25,553 nucleotides of DNA. Source: Leptolyngbya sp. SIO4C1. Lineage in GTDB: Bacteria > Cyanobacteriota > Cyanobacteriia > Phormidesmidales > Phormidesmidaceae. Position 1 is the stretch's first letter, and each line of letters starts with the position of its first letter. Below the pieces are notes generated by a model. It searched no databases. It had not been told where the DNA came from and saw nothing but the letters and a program-made list of their open reading frames with translations. The stretch is from contig JAAHIA010000017.1 of the NCBI GenBank assembly GCA_010671975.1, forward strand, positions 1 through 25,553, in the 5' to 3' direction. Both the position numbers and the translations under genes were made by a program. Below are positions 15,111 to 21,555 of the stretch, one piece after another.

Positions 15111-16034
15111 ATGAATCCTCGCTTTCTGCTGCGGCTGACCACGAGCTGTGCTGTCTATTTGCTGCTACTATCCTGCTTTGGCACTGTTTTGTGGATAGCT
15201 GATGAGGTTCTCGGCTGGGATATCTTGCCAGATGTTTGGAGCCTGCTGGTGCGAGCGCTGTTGATTGCCGGCGGCATTATCGCGTTTGTTTTAGTTGTGA
15301 TCAGTCTGCTGCTGAGTCTGTCTTTGCTAGCTGAAGCCAGCGCTAGTCAAGCACAGCTGCCCAACTATGAAATCTCGCGACGATTTAAGCGACGATTTCG
15401 CAAAAGCCTGGTGGCAGGTGTGGTTGCGATCGCGCTAATCGTTGCAGGTCTGCAGATAACCGATCGCGTGCGACAGCAGGCTACAGCACAGGCAGTACGG
15501 GCCGAGTTTATAGAAACGCAGATCGAGATGAATCGCTCTCTTGCCCAGGTGGTTGAGCTATTCACCCCGCCGCTGCTAGACGCTATCGAAAGCAATACGC
15601 TAGCGGAGAAAGGACAGCTCGGTAATCTCAGTAAGCTATTCAGCGCCGTGCGCGCTTCGTTTCCTGACCGACCCCGCATGGTCTTACTCACGCCGGCTGC
15701 TCAGGCCCCTTACCAATATGCGCGCATCGATGCCGGCAGTATTCAAAGTAACGACCAAGGTCAGCTGAGACTGTCGCCTGTGCTCTATGCCAACTTTCCG
15801 TCTGAGCAAGAAGCTCAGGTCGTTCAGCAGCTTTTTGCGGGTCAGGTAATGCCGCTCGAAGCGTCGCTTTCTGGCAACGTTATCAACAATCAGCTGCCTA
15901 GCTCATGGGGCGTCTTGCAGCGCGATGGGCAAACCATTGCTATCGTGTATCTGCAAACCGACGCGAGCGAAATCCGCTATCCGCTTAGAAAAGAGCTGTA
16001 CCACAGTGGGCCAGAGCAGCTGATTACTAATTGA
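15111..16034 (+). CDS. Membrane protein with three helices and an extracytoplasmic domain
   Basis: I do not recognise this 307-residue protein. Three membrane segments are visible (about 10-30, 45-72 and 99-116). The loop between the second and third holds the basic segment RRFKRRFRKS, which should be cytoplasmic. This puts the C-terminal 190 residues outside the cytoplasm. That part begins with an amphipathic, possibly coiled-coil stretch (RQQATAQAVRAEFIETQIE) and continues into a compact alpha/beta-looking region ending in SWGVLQRDGQTIAIVYLQTD. No enzyme motif was found. The layout of helices followed by a small outside domain resembles sensor or envelope-assembly proteins, but no function is claimed. 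Codon use and a HIP1 octamer fit the host. It converges on the GCS2 gene with a small hairpin between them. Confidence 0.7.
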   Translation: MNPRFLLRLTTSCAVYLLLLSCFGTVLWIADEVLGWDILPDVWSLLVRALLIAGGIIAFVLVVISLLLSLSLLAEASASQAQLPNYEISRRFKRRFRKSLVAGVVAIALIVAGLQITDRVRQQATAQAVRAEFIETQIEMNRSLAQVVELFTPPLLDAIESNTLAEKGQLGNLSKLFSAVRASFPDRPRMVLLTPAAQAPYQYARIDAGSIQSNDQGQLRLSPVLYANFPSEQEAQVVQQLFAGQVMPLEASLSGNVINNQLPSSWGVLQRDGQTIAIVYLQTDASEIRYPLRKELYHSGPEQLITN

Positions 16035-16037
16035 CTA

Positions 16038-16050
16038 GCGGCTTAGCCGC
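16038..16050. terminator. Short hairpin between convergent genes
   Basis: GCGGC, loop TTA, GCCGC forms a perfect 5-bp stem between the stop of the membrane protein gene (16034) and the stop of the GCS2 gene (16051). There is no T-run on either side, so it is at best a weak bidirectional terminator. Confidence 0.35.
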
Positions 16051-17178
16051 CTAAACCACGCCCTGACTCGTTTGCTCAATCAAATAGTCGACAATGGCCT
16101 GCCGATTGCCTGTCTCTTGATAAACGCGACGCTGGCGCTGAGCGCTGTTGCCCTCAGTCAGCAGCTTCTGCACCTGCTGGCTCACATAGTCCCAGTCGCC
16201 GTGCGCTGCTAACGCAGGGCGGATACAGTCAAGCAGCGCTTCGATTGACTGATGAGCGCTCACCGGCTGCACTGAAGCAAAATCAATCAGCTCGCCGCCG
16301 GTGCCGTAGCGGGCAGCCTGCCACATGGCTGCTTTCAGCAGTTCAGAGCGAACCTGAGGATAGGGCTTGTTGTCTTCAAAATCTTGGTAGCAAGTTTGGG
16401 CTAGCGATCGCACAATGCCAGCGAACATAACGGCCTCGTCAATCGTGGCACAGACATCGGCAATCCGAAACTCCACGGTGGGAAATCGCTCAGACAGGCG
16501 AATATCCCAGTAAATTTTAGTCGGGTCGTCGGTAATATCGGTGGCAAGCAGCTGGTCAATCAGCTCGCGATAGTCGCCATAGTTGCGAAAGTGAGGCGGT
16601 GGCCCGGCCGTGGGCAGACGACACCACAGCTCCATGCGATAGCTGTGATAGCCGGTATCGTGCCCCAGCCAAAAGGGCGAATTTGCCGTCAGTGACAGCA
16701 GCGTTGGCAGCCACAGCCGAGACCGGTTGATCACCTCGACGGCTGCTTCGCGATCGGCAATGCCGACATGCACGTGGCAGCCAAAAATAACCATCTCGCG
16801 AATCAGCTGCTGCAGCTCCTCATGCAGGTTGCGATAGCGGTCTTTTGGCGTCACCTTTTGGTTTTGCCAGCGCGAAAAGGGATGGGTGCCGGCCGCTACA
16901 ATTGCCAGGCCGTGCTTTTGTGCCGCTGCGATCGCTGAATGCCTAGATTTCGTTAGTTCTTGACGAACCTCATCCAGCGTTTGGCAGACGCCAGTGGCAA
17001 TTTCCACCTGGCAGCGATGCATCTCATACAGCAGCTCCGGCGGAGTAGGCTCGGTTGGTTCACCCTTGTGATTTGTCTTGATCAGCTTGCCTGACTTACT
17101 TGCCAGCTCTCGCGTGTGCGGATTGACAATCTGATATTCCTCTTCTACTCCGATGGTAAAAGCCGCTGCCTCTGACAT
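16051..17178 (-). CDS. Carboxylate-amine ligase, GCS2/YbdK family (glutamate-cysteine ligase type 2)
   Basis: Members ligate glutamate to an amine such as cysteine with ATP, and are usually annotated as glutamate-cysteine ligase type 2. The 375-residue protein begins with the nucleotide-side motif TIGVEEEYQIVNP (8-20), then ELLYEMHRCQVEIATGVC, AGTHPFSRW, VIFGCHVHVGI, and later FPTVEFRIADVCATIDEAV, the conserved set of the YbdK-like branch. The true gamma-glutamylcysteine role in glutathione synthesis is not certain, because weak or other substrates are known in this family. The ATG at 17178 is immediately preceded by a block of four 13-bp repeats. It converges with the membrane protein gene and diverges from the acetyltransferase gene. 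Confidence 0.88.
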   Translation of the reverse strand: MSEAAAFTIGVEEEYQIVNPHTRELASKSGKLIKTNHKGEPTEPTPPELLYEMHRCQVEIATGVCQTLDEVRQELTKSRHSAIAAAQKHGLAIVAAGTHPFSRWQNQKVTPKDRYRNLHEELQQLIREMVIFGCHVHVGIADREAAVEVINRSRLWLPTLLSLTANSPFWLGHDTGYHSYRMELWCRLPTAGPPPHFRNYGDYRELIDQLLATDITDDPTKIYWDIRLSERFPTVEFRIADVCATIDEAVMFAGIVRSLAQTCYQDFEDNKPYPQVRSELLKAAMWQAARYGTGGELIDFASVQPVSAHQSIEALLDCIRPALAAHGDWDYVSQQVQKLLTEGNSAQRQRRVYQETGNRQAIVDYLIEQTSQGVV

Positions 17179-17188
17179 GTTTAAGGCC

Positions 17189-17240
17189 TACTGTCTTCGT
17201 AAACTGTCTTGGTGAACTGTCTTGGTGAACTATCGTCGTG
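17189..17240. repeat. Four 13-bp tandem repeats upstream of the GCS2 ligase gene
   Basis: Units at 17189-17201, 17202-17214, 17215-17227 and 17228-17240 match AACTGTCTTGGTG. The middle two are identical, the first has three differences and the last has three. The block begins 10 bases upstream of the ligase ATG (17178), so it must overlap its leader or promoter. Confidence 0.8.
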
Positions 17241-17330
17241 AATCGATTATCAATATCATATCGAGTTGATGCCAGTTGAACTGGCTTCAAAAGTTAGAAA
17301 TCTAGGTCACAGCGTTTGCAAAATCAGCCT

Positions 17331-17834
17331 ATGTCCCTTGTGATTCGCCCTGCTCAGCTCGCTGATGTCGAGCCGCTAACTGAGCTATATAACCGCTATA
17401 TCTCAGAGACAACCATCACGTTTGATGTCGAGCCCTATACGGTTGAGCAGCGCCACTGCAGCTGGTTTGACCACTATCACAGCACCGGCCGCCATCGCCT
17501 ATTCGTCGCCGAGCTCAATCGACGGGCGGTTGGCTATGCTACCAGCAGCCAGTTTCGTACCAAAGCCGCCTACGATACTTCGGTTGAAACCAGCGTCTAC
17601 CTTCACCCTGATGCTCAAGGACAGTCCATCGGCACGCGCCTCTATGAGACGCTGTTTGCTGCCCTAGCCACTGAAGATGTCCATCGCGCCTATGCCGGCA
17701 TCACCCTGCCTAACCCTAAATCAATCGCCCTGCACATTAAGTTTGGCTTCTACAGCGTGGGTCGCTACCGCGAAGTTGGCCGTAAGTTCGACCGCTATTG
17801 GGACGTTGAATGGTACGAGAAGAAACTGCCCTAG
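17331..17834 (+). CDS. GNAT N-acetyltransferase, phosphinothricin-acetyltransferase-like
   Basis: A 167-residue acetyltransferase using acetyl-CoA. It starts LVIRPAQLADVEPLTELYNR and has YISETTITFDVEP (the T-x-x-F-x-x-x-P segment typical of the Pat/MnaT branch), YATSSQFRTKAAYDTSVETSVYL with the strand before the cofactor, the acetyl-CoA loop DAQGQSIGTRLYETL, and the LPNPKSIALHIKFGFYSVGRY end. The substrate is likely an amino acid or an amino-acid analogue such as methionine sulfone or sulfoximine, as known for relatives. This is inference. Start is ATG 17331. A TTG at 17316 would add five residues and is not favoured. No clear ribosome site is visible. It stands alone, divergent from the GCS2 gene. 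Confidence 0.85.
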   Translation: MSLVIRPAQLADVEPLTELYNRYISETTITFDVEPYTVEQRHCSWFDHYHSTGRHRLFVAELNRRAVGYATSSQFRTKAAYDTSVETSVYLHPDAQGQSIGTRLYETLFAALATEDVHRAYAGITLPNPKSIALHIKFGFYSVGRYREVGRKFDRYWDVEWYEKKLP

Positions 17835-17864
17835 AGACTGTCTATTTTTCCTTTTGACAAGCTA

Positions 17865-18590
17865 TTAATCCTTGCTTCCTGACTCCTCAGTCCTCGCCCC
17901 TCTCACCATCTCCTCCACTCCTACCACCGCGTATCCTCGCTGCTCTAAGGCTGGCAGTATTTGCTGCAGCACTTCAACCGTTCGCTGACCGCGATCGCGA
18001 CTGCCATCGTGCAGCACAATCACATCGCCGGGCTGCACCTTGGTCAGAATAAACCAGGCGGCAAACTGCGCCGAGGGGATATGGGTGTCATAGGGAAAAA
18101 CGGAGCCTAGCGCTAGTCGGTAGCCATGCTTTGCAGCAATATCGACCATCTCAGCGCTGTACCAGCCCATGCCGGGGCGCAGCCAGCGAGGTTTGGCATA
18201 GTCAATCAGGGCAGCTTCTGCCGCTAGCAGATCGGCCTCAAACTCAGCCGCTGACAGTCGAATGCTCGGCGCGTCTGCGGTCATGTGGTTGCCCAGCTCA
18301 TGGCCGGCCGTAACCATCTTAGAGAGGGCTGCTTCATTACTGGCAAGGTGATCGCGAATGATAAAGAATGTCGCCTGAGCGTCATGCTGCGCTAGCACCG
18401 CCAATATCTGATCGGTGGTTTGCGGATGCGGGCCATCGTCAATCGTTAGGGCCACTCGTTGCTGCTCGGTCGGCACAAAGTAGAGCGCACCTGGCTTGGC
18501 CCAAGCTGCTAGCCGCAAAGCCCAGCGCGGCTGCCACAGCAGCGTCAAGGTGAGGATTGCAATGGCGATCGCAACCCCAACAATCTTCAT
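17865..18590 (-). CDS. NodB-fold polysaccharide deacetylase, membrane-anchored, variant metal site
   Basis: A 241-residue protein with one N-terminal membrane helix (about 3-19) that is a signal anchor, then the deacetylase domain. Motif 1 is ALTIDDGPH (D51, D52), motif 3 is RWLRPGMGWY (R138) and the last motif is DVIVLHDGSRD (H194). Motif 2 normally reads H-S/T-x-x-H, but here it is GNHMTADAPS, so H102 is kept and the second histidine position is D106. This resembles a subgroup I recall with an H-x-x-x-D form. It probably acts on N-acetylated cell-wall or exopolysaccharide sugars outside the membrane. Its ATG overlaps the TGA of the NfeD-like gene (ATGA, 18587-18590), which argues for an operon and coupled translation. 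Confidence 0.85.
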   Translation of the reverse strand: MKIVGVAIAIAILTLTLLWQPRWALRLAAWAKPGALYFVPTEQQRVALTIDDGPHPQTTDQILAVLAQHDAQATFFIIRDHLASNEAALSKMVTAGHELGNHMTADAPSIRLSAAEFEADLLAAEAALIDYAKPRWLRPGMGWYSAEMVDIAAKHGYRLALGSVFPYDTHIPSAQFAAWFILTKVQPGDVIVLHDGSRDRGQRTVEVLQQILPALEQRGYAVVGVEEMVRGARTEESGSKD

Positions 18591-18844
18591 GACCTGCGCT
18601 GAATCAGCAGCACCAGATTCTCTCGACCCACAACGTAAACCTTATCTTCTGGTAGAAATTCAGCATCCGGCTGCGTGGATCGGGCTCTCCAGAAGCTAGC
18701 CTGATAGCGTACGCGCCATTCGTGCCCTTGTTCTAACACATCTTCGATGACGGCTCGATGATCGAAGCGTTCTGAGATATAGGCCGGTACGCTGCGAGAA
18801 GACGCTGACAGAGCCGGCGTAAACCAGTGTGCAAAATTGAACAT
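18587..18844 (-). CDS. Small NfeD-like OB-fold protein
   Basis: An 85-residue soluble protein. The C-terminal two thirds, HEWRVRYQASFWRARS then EFLPEDKVYVVGRENLVLLI, match the OB-fold domain at the end of NfeD proteins, where a W-x-A-x-S segment and a V-x-V-V-G-x-x-x-L-x-L segment are conserved. There is no membrane part and no Clp-type protease domain, so this is only the OB-fold module. NfeD proteins usually pair with SPFH/stomatin genes, which are not nearby. It is followed directly by the deacetylase gene with a 4-base overlap and probably forms the first gene of that pair. Confidence 0.7.
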   Translation of the reverse strand: MFNFAHWFTPALSASSRSVPAYISERFDHRAVIEDVLEQGHEWRVRYQASFWRARSTQPDAEFLPEDKVYVVGRENLVLLIQRRS

Positions 18845-18901
18845 GGGGGCTACCTCATACGGTAAAACTTAACCCGCCGATGACGGCAGCGTCATCGACA
18901 C

Positions 18902-19099
18902 TCAGACTAAAGCCAGCAGCAGCACGAGCGCGAGCGCGGCAACTAGCGTGCCAACGAAGCCGTCTCCGGCTGACTCAGAGAAGTCGCGCTGAAATTGACA
19001 GTTCAAACACTGATAGATATCACGGTTGCGCTGCACAATCGAGTGCTGATGGCAGCGCGGACATTCAAGCTGCTCTTGATAAGGCTGCGAAGATAGCAT
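18902..19099 (-). CDS. Zinc-ribbon protein with a C-terminal membrane helix
   Basis: A 65-residue protein starting MLSSQPYQEQLECPRCHQHS. It has two CxxC pairs (CPRC and CLNC, separated by 14 residues) forming a zinc ribbon, a short acidic stretch (DFSESAGDG), then a hydrophobic helix to the end (GTLVAALALVLLLALV), so it is tail-anchored with the ribbon in the cytoplasm. The frame is open to 19255, but the upstream part does not look like protein, and the ATG at 19099 is preceded by GAGG four bases upstream, so this start is preferred. Function unknown. Divergent from the gene at 19405. Confidence 0.7.
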   Translation of the reverse strand: MLSSQPYQEQLECPRCHQHSIVQRNRDIYQCLNCQFQRDFSESAGDGFVGTLVAALALVLLLALV

Positions 19100-19404
19100 A
19101 AATCCTCTTTTAGACTGACTTTTTTTAGACTGACTAGATAGTTTAAATATATTCGAGGTTTTGGATTTAATCACCCAAAACCTATTTGCAGTTATGCTTC
19201 TTAATATACAGGTGTTTGGTTGACTTGCTCTGAGTGCGGCTAGAAGGTGCGCCATTCCCTATCCGGCCTGAGCAAATCCGCGCGCTGACCCGCGTCAGCG
19301 ATCTAAAGCTTCAATAAAGTACCTGAAGGTTTAGGGATATTCTGTCCTAAAGTGTGTATAGTGTGCCTAATGCTCTGTAGCAGACCTCTGCAGCGAGGAT
19401 CATC
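19100..19404. other. 305-base divergent intergenic region with repeats
   Basis: On the zinc-ribbon side, TTTTAGACTGACT is repeated at 19108-19120 and 19123-19135 (15-base period). Further right is a hairpin with a 7-bp stem (CGCTGAC, loop CCGC, GTCAGCG, 19283-19300). Closer to the 19405 gene is the inverted repeat and -10-like box listed separately. No gene or RNA family was recognised. Confidence 0.6.
19330..19370 (+). promoter_or_regulatory. Putative promoter with operator-like repeats for the RHH-PIN module
   Basis: TTTAGG (19330-19335) and CCTAAA (19346-19351) form an inverted repeat with a 10-base spacer. A further CCTAA (19366-19370) lies 20 bases, two helical turns, after the CCTAA at 19346. 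A -10-like TATAGT sits at 19357-19362 between the last two, so a protein bound here would block polymerase. The arrangement fits autorepression by the first gene product. Confidence 0.45.
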
Positions 19405-19752
19405 ATGGCTCAACCAACCACTACGCCTAATCCGCTTGAGCTCGGTCGTGGCAAGCGACCCAAGCTCAATAACCAAACTGTCTCGATGCGCCTGTCGCAG
19501 TCTACTCGCGAAGCACTAGAGCTGATTGCAGAGAGCTATGGCTGTCTGTATGGGGGCAAACCTTGGATTGCCGGGCTGCTCGATAAGATTGGCTCTGGGC
19601 AGCTGACGGTTGTGCCCACTCCGCCTAAGCTGCCGGCCAAAGCCGCCCATTTTCAGTCAGAAGACGCCAAAGCGACGCATTTTGATCCCAAAGAAGCTGT
19701 TAAGCATCAAATTAGTCAGCGCCATTCCAACCATCATCGAAGTAAAAGGTAG
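19405..19752 (+). CDS. Small basic protein with ribbon-helix-helix-like fold (possible antitoxin or regulator)
   Basis: The 115-residue protein has a basic N-terminal arm (LGRGKRPKLNNQ), then a segment (about 25-64) that fits strand-helix-helix: TVSMRLSQSTREALELIAES followed by YGCLYGGKPWIAGLLDKIGSG. The tail is proline- and lysine-rich, contains a ten-residue imperfect repeat (KAAHFQSEDA, KATHFDPKEA) and ends in basic residues (HHRSKR). I know no named family for it. RHH proteins are common DNA-binding antitoxins. Its position, 24 bases before a PIN-domain gene and downstream of operator-like repeats, suggests it represses the operon and may bind the downstream product. It could be merely a co-transcribed regulator. 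Start ATG 19405 has GAGG (19396-19399) five bases upstream. Confidence 0.65.
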   Translation: MAQPTTTPNPLELGRGKRPKLNNQTVSMRLSQSTREALELIAESYGCLYGGKPWIAGLLDKIGSGQLTVVPTPPKLPAKAAHFQSEDAKATHFDPKEAVKHQISQRHSNHHRSKR

Positions 19753-19773
19753 CCTCCATTACAAACTGGGAGG
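19753..19773 (+). promoter_or_regulatory. Possible hairpin covering the ribosome site of the PIN-TGS gene
   Basis: CCTCC (19753-19757) directly after the first gene's stop codon can pair with GGAGG (19769-19773), the ribosome site of the second gene, across an 11-base loop. The site is unusually close (three bases) to the ATG at 19777. A ribosome finishing the first gene would cover CCTCC and free the site, giving coupling. The stem is only 5 bp, so confidence is low. Confidence 0.3.
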
Positions 19774-19776
19774 AGA

Positions 19777-21288
19777 ATGGTTTCTCGTATCTTTGCTTGC
19801 CTTGACACGCTTATAGATTTAGCTCTGAGTCCCGGCTGGAATGGGGACTACGATGATTTTGACCAGCGCAATGCGGGCACTGCTCAGCTGCGAGAGCTGA
19901 TAGACTCCGATCGCGTCATTCTCTACATTCCGCCGGTTCTAGTGGCTAATATTCACCTCGCTGTTCAGACCTATGCTGGGGTTGCCGAGGCCAGTCAGGT
20001 GATTGAGCGCCTGTTAGAAATGGGCAACACGGCGTTAGGCATTGACTATGAGCGAGTCTTAGAGCAGGCCAATAAGCTGTTTGGTCGGCAGATGGAGCTG
20101 ACTCTGTACGAGGCGGTTTTGCTTGTAGCCGCTGCTGCGCTCAAGGCTGATGCCATTGTTGTGCGTGCTCCTACGCTGTTTAGCGCGGCTGTCTATCCGC
20201 ATCGGCAAAGCTGGTTTGAGTTTGATATTCCCATTCTGGGCGTCAAAGATATTCAAGAGCTAGAGTCTTTTCTCAGTCGCCCGACGCACGCCAACGGCAA
20301 TTGGATCTATGCCTTCACACCGCAGGGGCGGGTGATTCGCCTACCCTATGGCGCTACCCCGGTCGATTTTGCCTATCGGGTGCATACGAAAATTGGCAAC
20401 CGCTGCACGGCCGCTCGGGTGAATGGCTCTGAGGTGCCGCTCGATCAGGCGCTGCGACATCATGATGTGGTCGAAATTGTGAAAGGTCAAACGTCGCAGC
20501 CGAACCCTGAATGGCTGAGCTTTGTCGTGACGCGCACGGCTAAAAAGGCAATTCAGCGCGGTCTGAGAAACTTATGGAGCCAGCGCGGCTGGGTGATTGC
20601 CAACGAGGTTTTGAGCAAAAACGGTCGGATTCGACGGCATCAGCTGGAGTGGGCATCCAGAGAACTGCAGTGCAGCACCCAGGAGCTGATTCTCAAGCTA
20701 GGGGCTGACGAGATTCCGATAGAGAAAATTCAAACGCTGGTGCAGCAGGGCTGCTATTGGCAAGTTGAGGAAAAAGTCCTGTCTGCTGAAGGGAAAAGCG
20801 CTACACGGCAGCAGCCTTCTGGTTGGTGGCTAGCCTCCTGCTGCCATCCGCTGCCAGGCGATCCAATTGTTGGCGTCTTAGGGGGTCAAAATCGGCCGAT
20901 TCGAGTGCACTGTGCGACCTGCGATAATCTACAGCGGGTGCCGGCGTCGCGCTGCTGTCAGGTGACGTGGGAATGTCAGCAGTGTGATATTCAGCTGCTA
21001 GTCGTCATGCAAGATCAGCCAGATATTGTCAGGCCCGTCCTCAATCGCCTAGTTGAGTATGATATGACGCCCAATCTGCGAAGCCTCAATATTGCCCCGG
21101 ATGGAACGGTGCGTACCGCTATTAGCTTAGAGATTTCGTCTCGGCGCGACCTCAATCGCACCCTGCAGCAGATTGAAGCCATGCCTCAGGTGATGCAGGT
21201 GAAAGTCACGAAGCTAAGCCCGGTAGAACATCCTAAAGTACCGCCGTTTTCACTGACACCCCGGTTTTCGCAGCCCGCGTCGACCTAG
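19777..21288 (+). CDS. PIN-like domain fused to RelA/SpoT-type regulatory domains (TGS, zinc finger, ACT)
   Basis: The 503-residue protein has three parts. Residues 1 to about 138 look like a PIN domain: FACLDTLIDLAL, IPPVLVANIHLAVQ, VAEASQVIERLLEM, LTLYEAVLLVAAAALKADA and IVVRAPTLF. Residues 177-238 are a TGS domain (IYAFTPQGRVIRLPYGATP, VDFAYRVHTKIGNRC), with H203 at the place of the RelA histidine that contacts the tRNA 3' end. Then come a helical linker and the RelA-type zinc finger ASCCHPLPGDPIVGVLGG with C355, C356, H378 and C382, and an ACT-like C-terminus (about 400-480). The HD hydrolase and synthetase domains of RelA/SpoT are absent, so (p)ppGpp chemistry is not expected. Expected PIN acidic residues are only partly kept (D10 present, then N58, E112, A131). 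Function is unknown. Binding to ribosomes or uncharged tRNA is inferred. Confidence 0.8.
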   Translation: MVSRIFACLDTLIDLALSPGWNGDYDDFDQRNAGTAQLRELIDSDRVILYIPPVLVANIHLAVQTYAGVAEASQVIERLLEMGNTALGIDYERVLEQANKLFGRQMELTLYEAVLLVAAAALKADAIVVRAPTLFSAAVYPHRQSWFEFDIPILGVKDIQELESFLSRPTHANGNWIYAFTPQGRVIRLPYGATPVDFAYRVHTKIGNRCTAARVNGSEVPLDQALRHHDVVEIVKGQTSQPNPEWLSFVVTRTAKKAIQRGLRNLWSQRGWVIANEVLSKNGRIRRHQLEWASRELQCSTQELILKLGADEIPIEKIQTLVQQGCYWQVEEKVLSAEGKSATRQQPSGWWLASCCHPLPGDPIVGVLGGQNRPIRVHCATCDNLQRVPASRCCQVTWECQQCDIQLLVVMQDQPDIVRPVLNRLVEYDMTPNLRSLNIAPDGTVRTAISLEISSRRDLNRTLQQIEAMPQVMQVKVTKLSPVEHPKVPPFSLTPRFSQPAST

Positions 21289-21292
21289 AGAC

Positions 21293-21499
21293 TCAGCTGC
21301 TAGACGACCCTACCCCCGGTAGCCAGTCCTGTATAGCGTCCCAAATCGTGCCTGGACCGATGCCAAAGAAGATTTGCAGCCCCAAAAGGATCAGGGCGAC
21401 CAAAAAAGCTGTCTTCAGCGTGGCTCTAACGACTCGGATCAGCCACATGAAGACTAGGATCGAGACAACGATTGAGCCAACAATGACAACGAGTTCCAC
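21293..21499 (-). CDS. Small two-helix membrane protein
   Basis: A 68-residue protein with two hydrophobic helices (about 3-22 and 29-47) separated by a short basic turn (IRVVRATLK), followed by GIGPGTIWDAIQDWLPG and a serine tail. Conserved small proteins of this type are common next to housekeeping genes in cyanobacteria, but I do not know a function. The stop lies 4 bases from the convergent PIN-TGS stop. It follows dxr by 56 bases on the same strand and may be transcribed with it. Confidence 0.6.
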   Translation of the reverse strand: MELVVIVGSIVVSILVFMWLIRVVRATLKTAFLVALILLGLQIFFGIGPGTIWDAIQDWLPGVGSSSS

Positions 21500-21555
21500 G
21501 GTGAATAGTTTGGTGGGAAGTACAGGGCGAGGATAGAGAAGATAGAGGGACTGAT

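Noticed and set aside
19100..19255. Upstream part of the frame of the zinc-ribbon gene
   Set aside because: It has no good start, and its sequence is not protein-like. A proper ribosome site precedes the ATG at 19099.
19777..21288. Calling this gene relA/spoT or a (p)ppGpp synthetase
   Set aside because: Only the C-terminal regulatory domains resemble RelA/SpoT. The HD hydrolase and synthetase domains are absent and a PIN-like domain replaces them.
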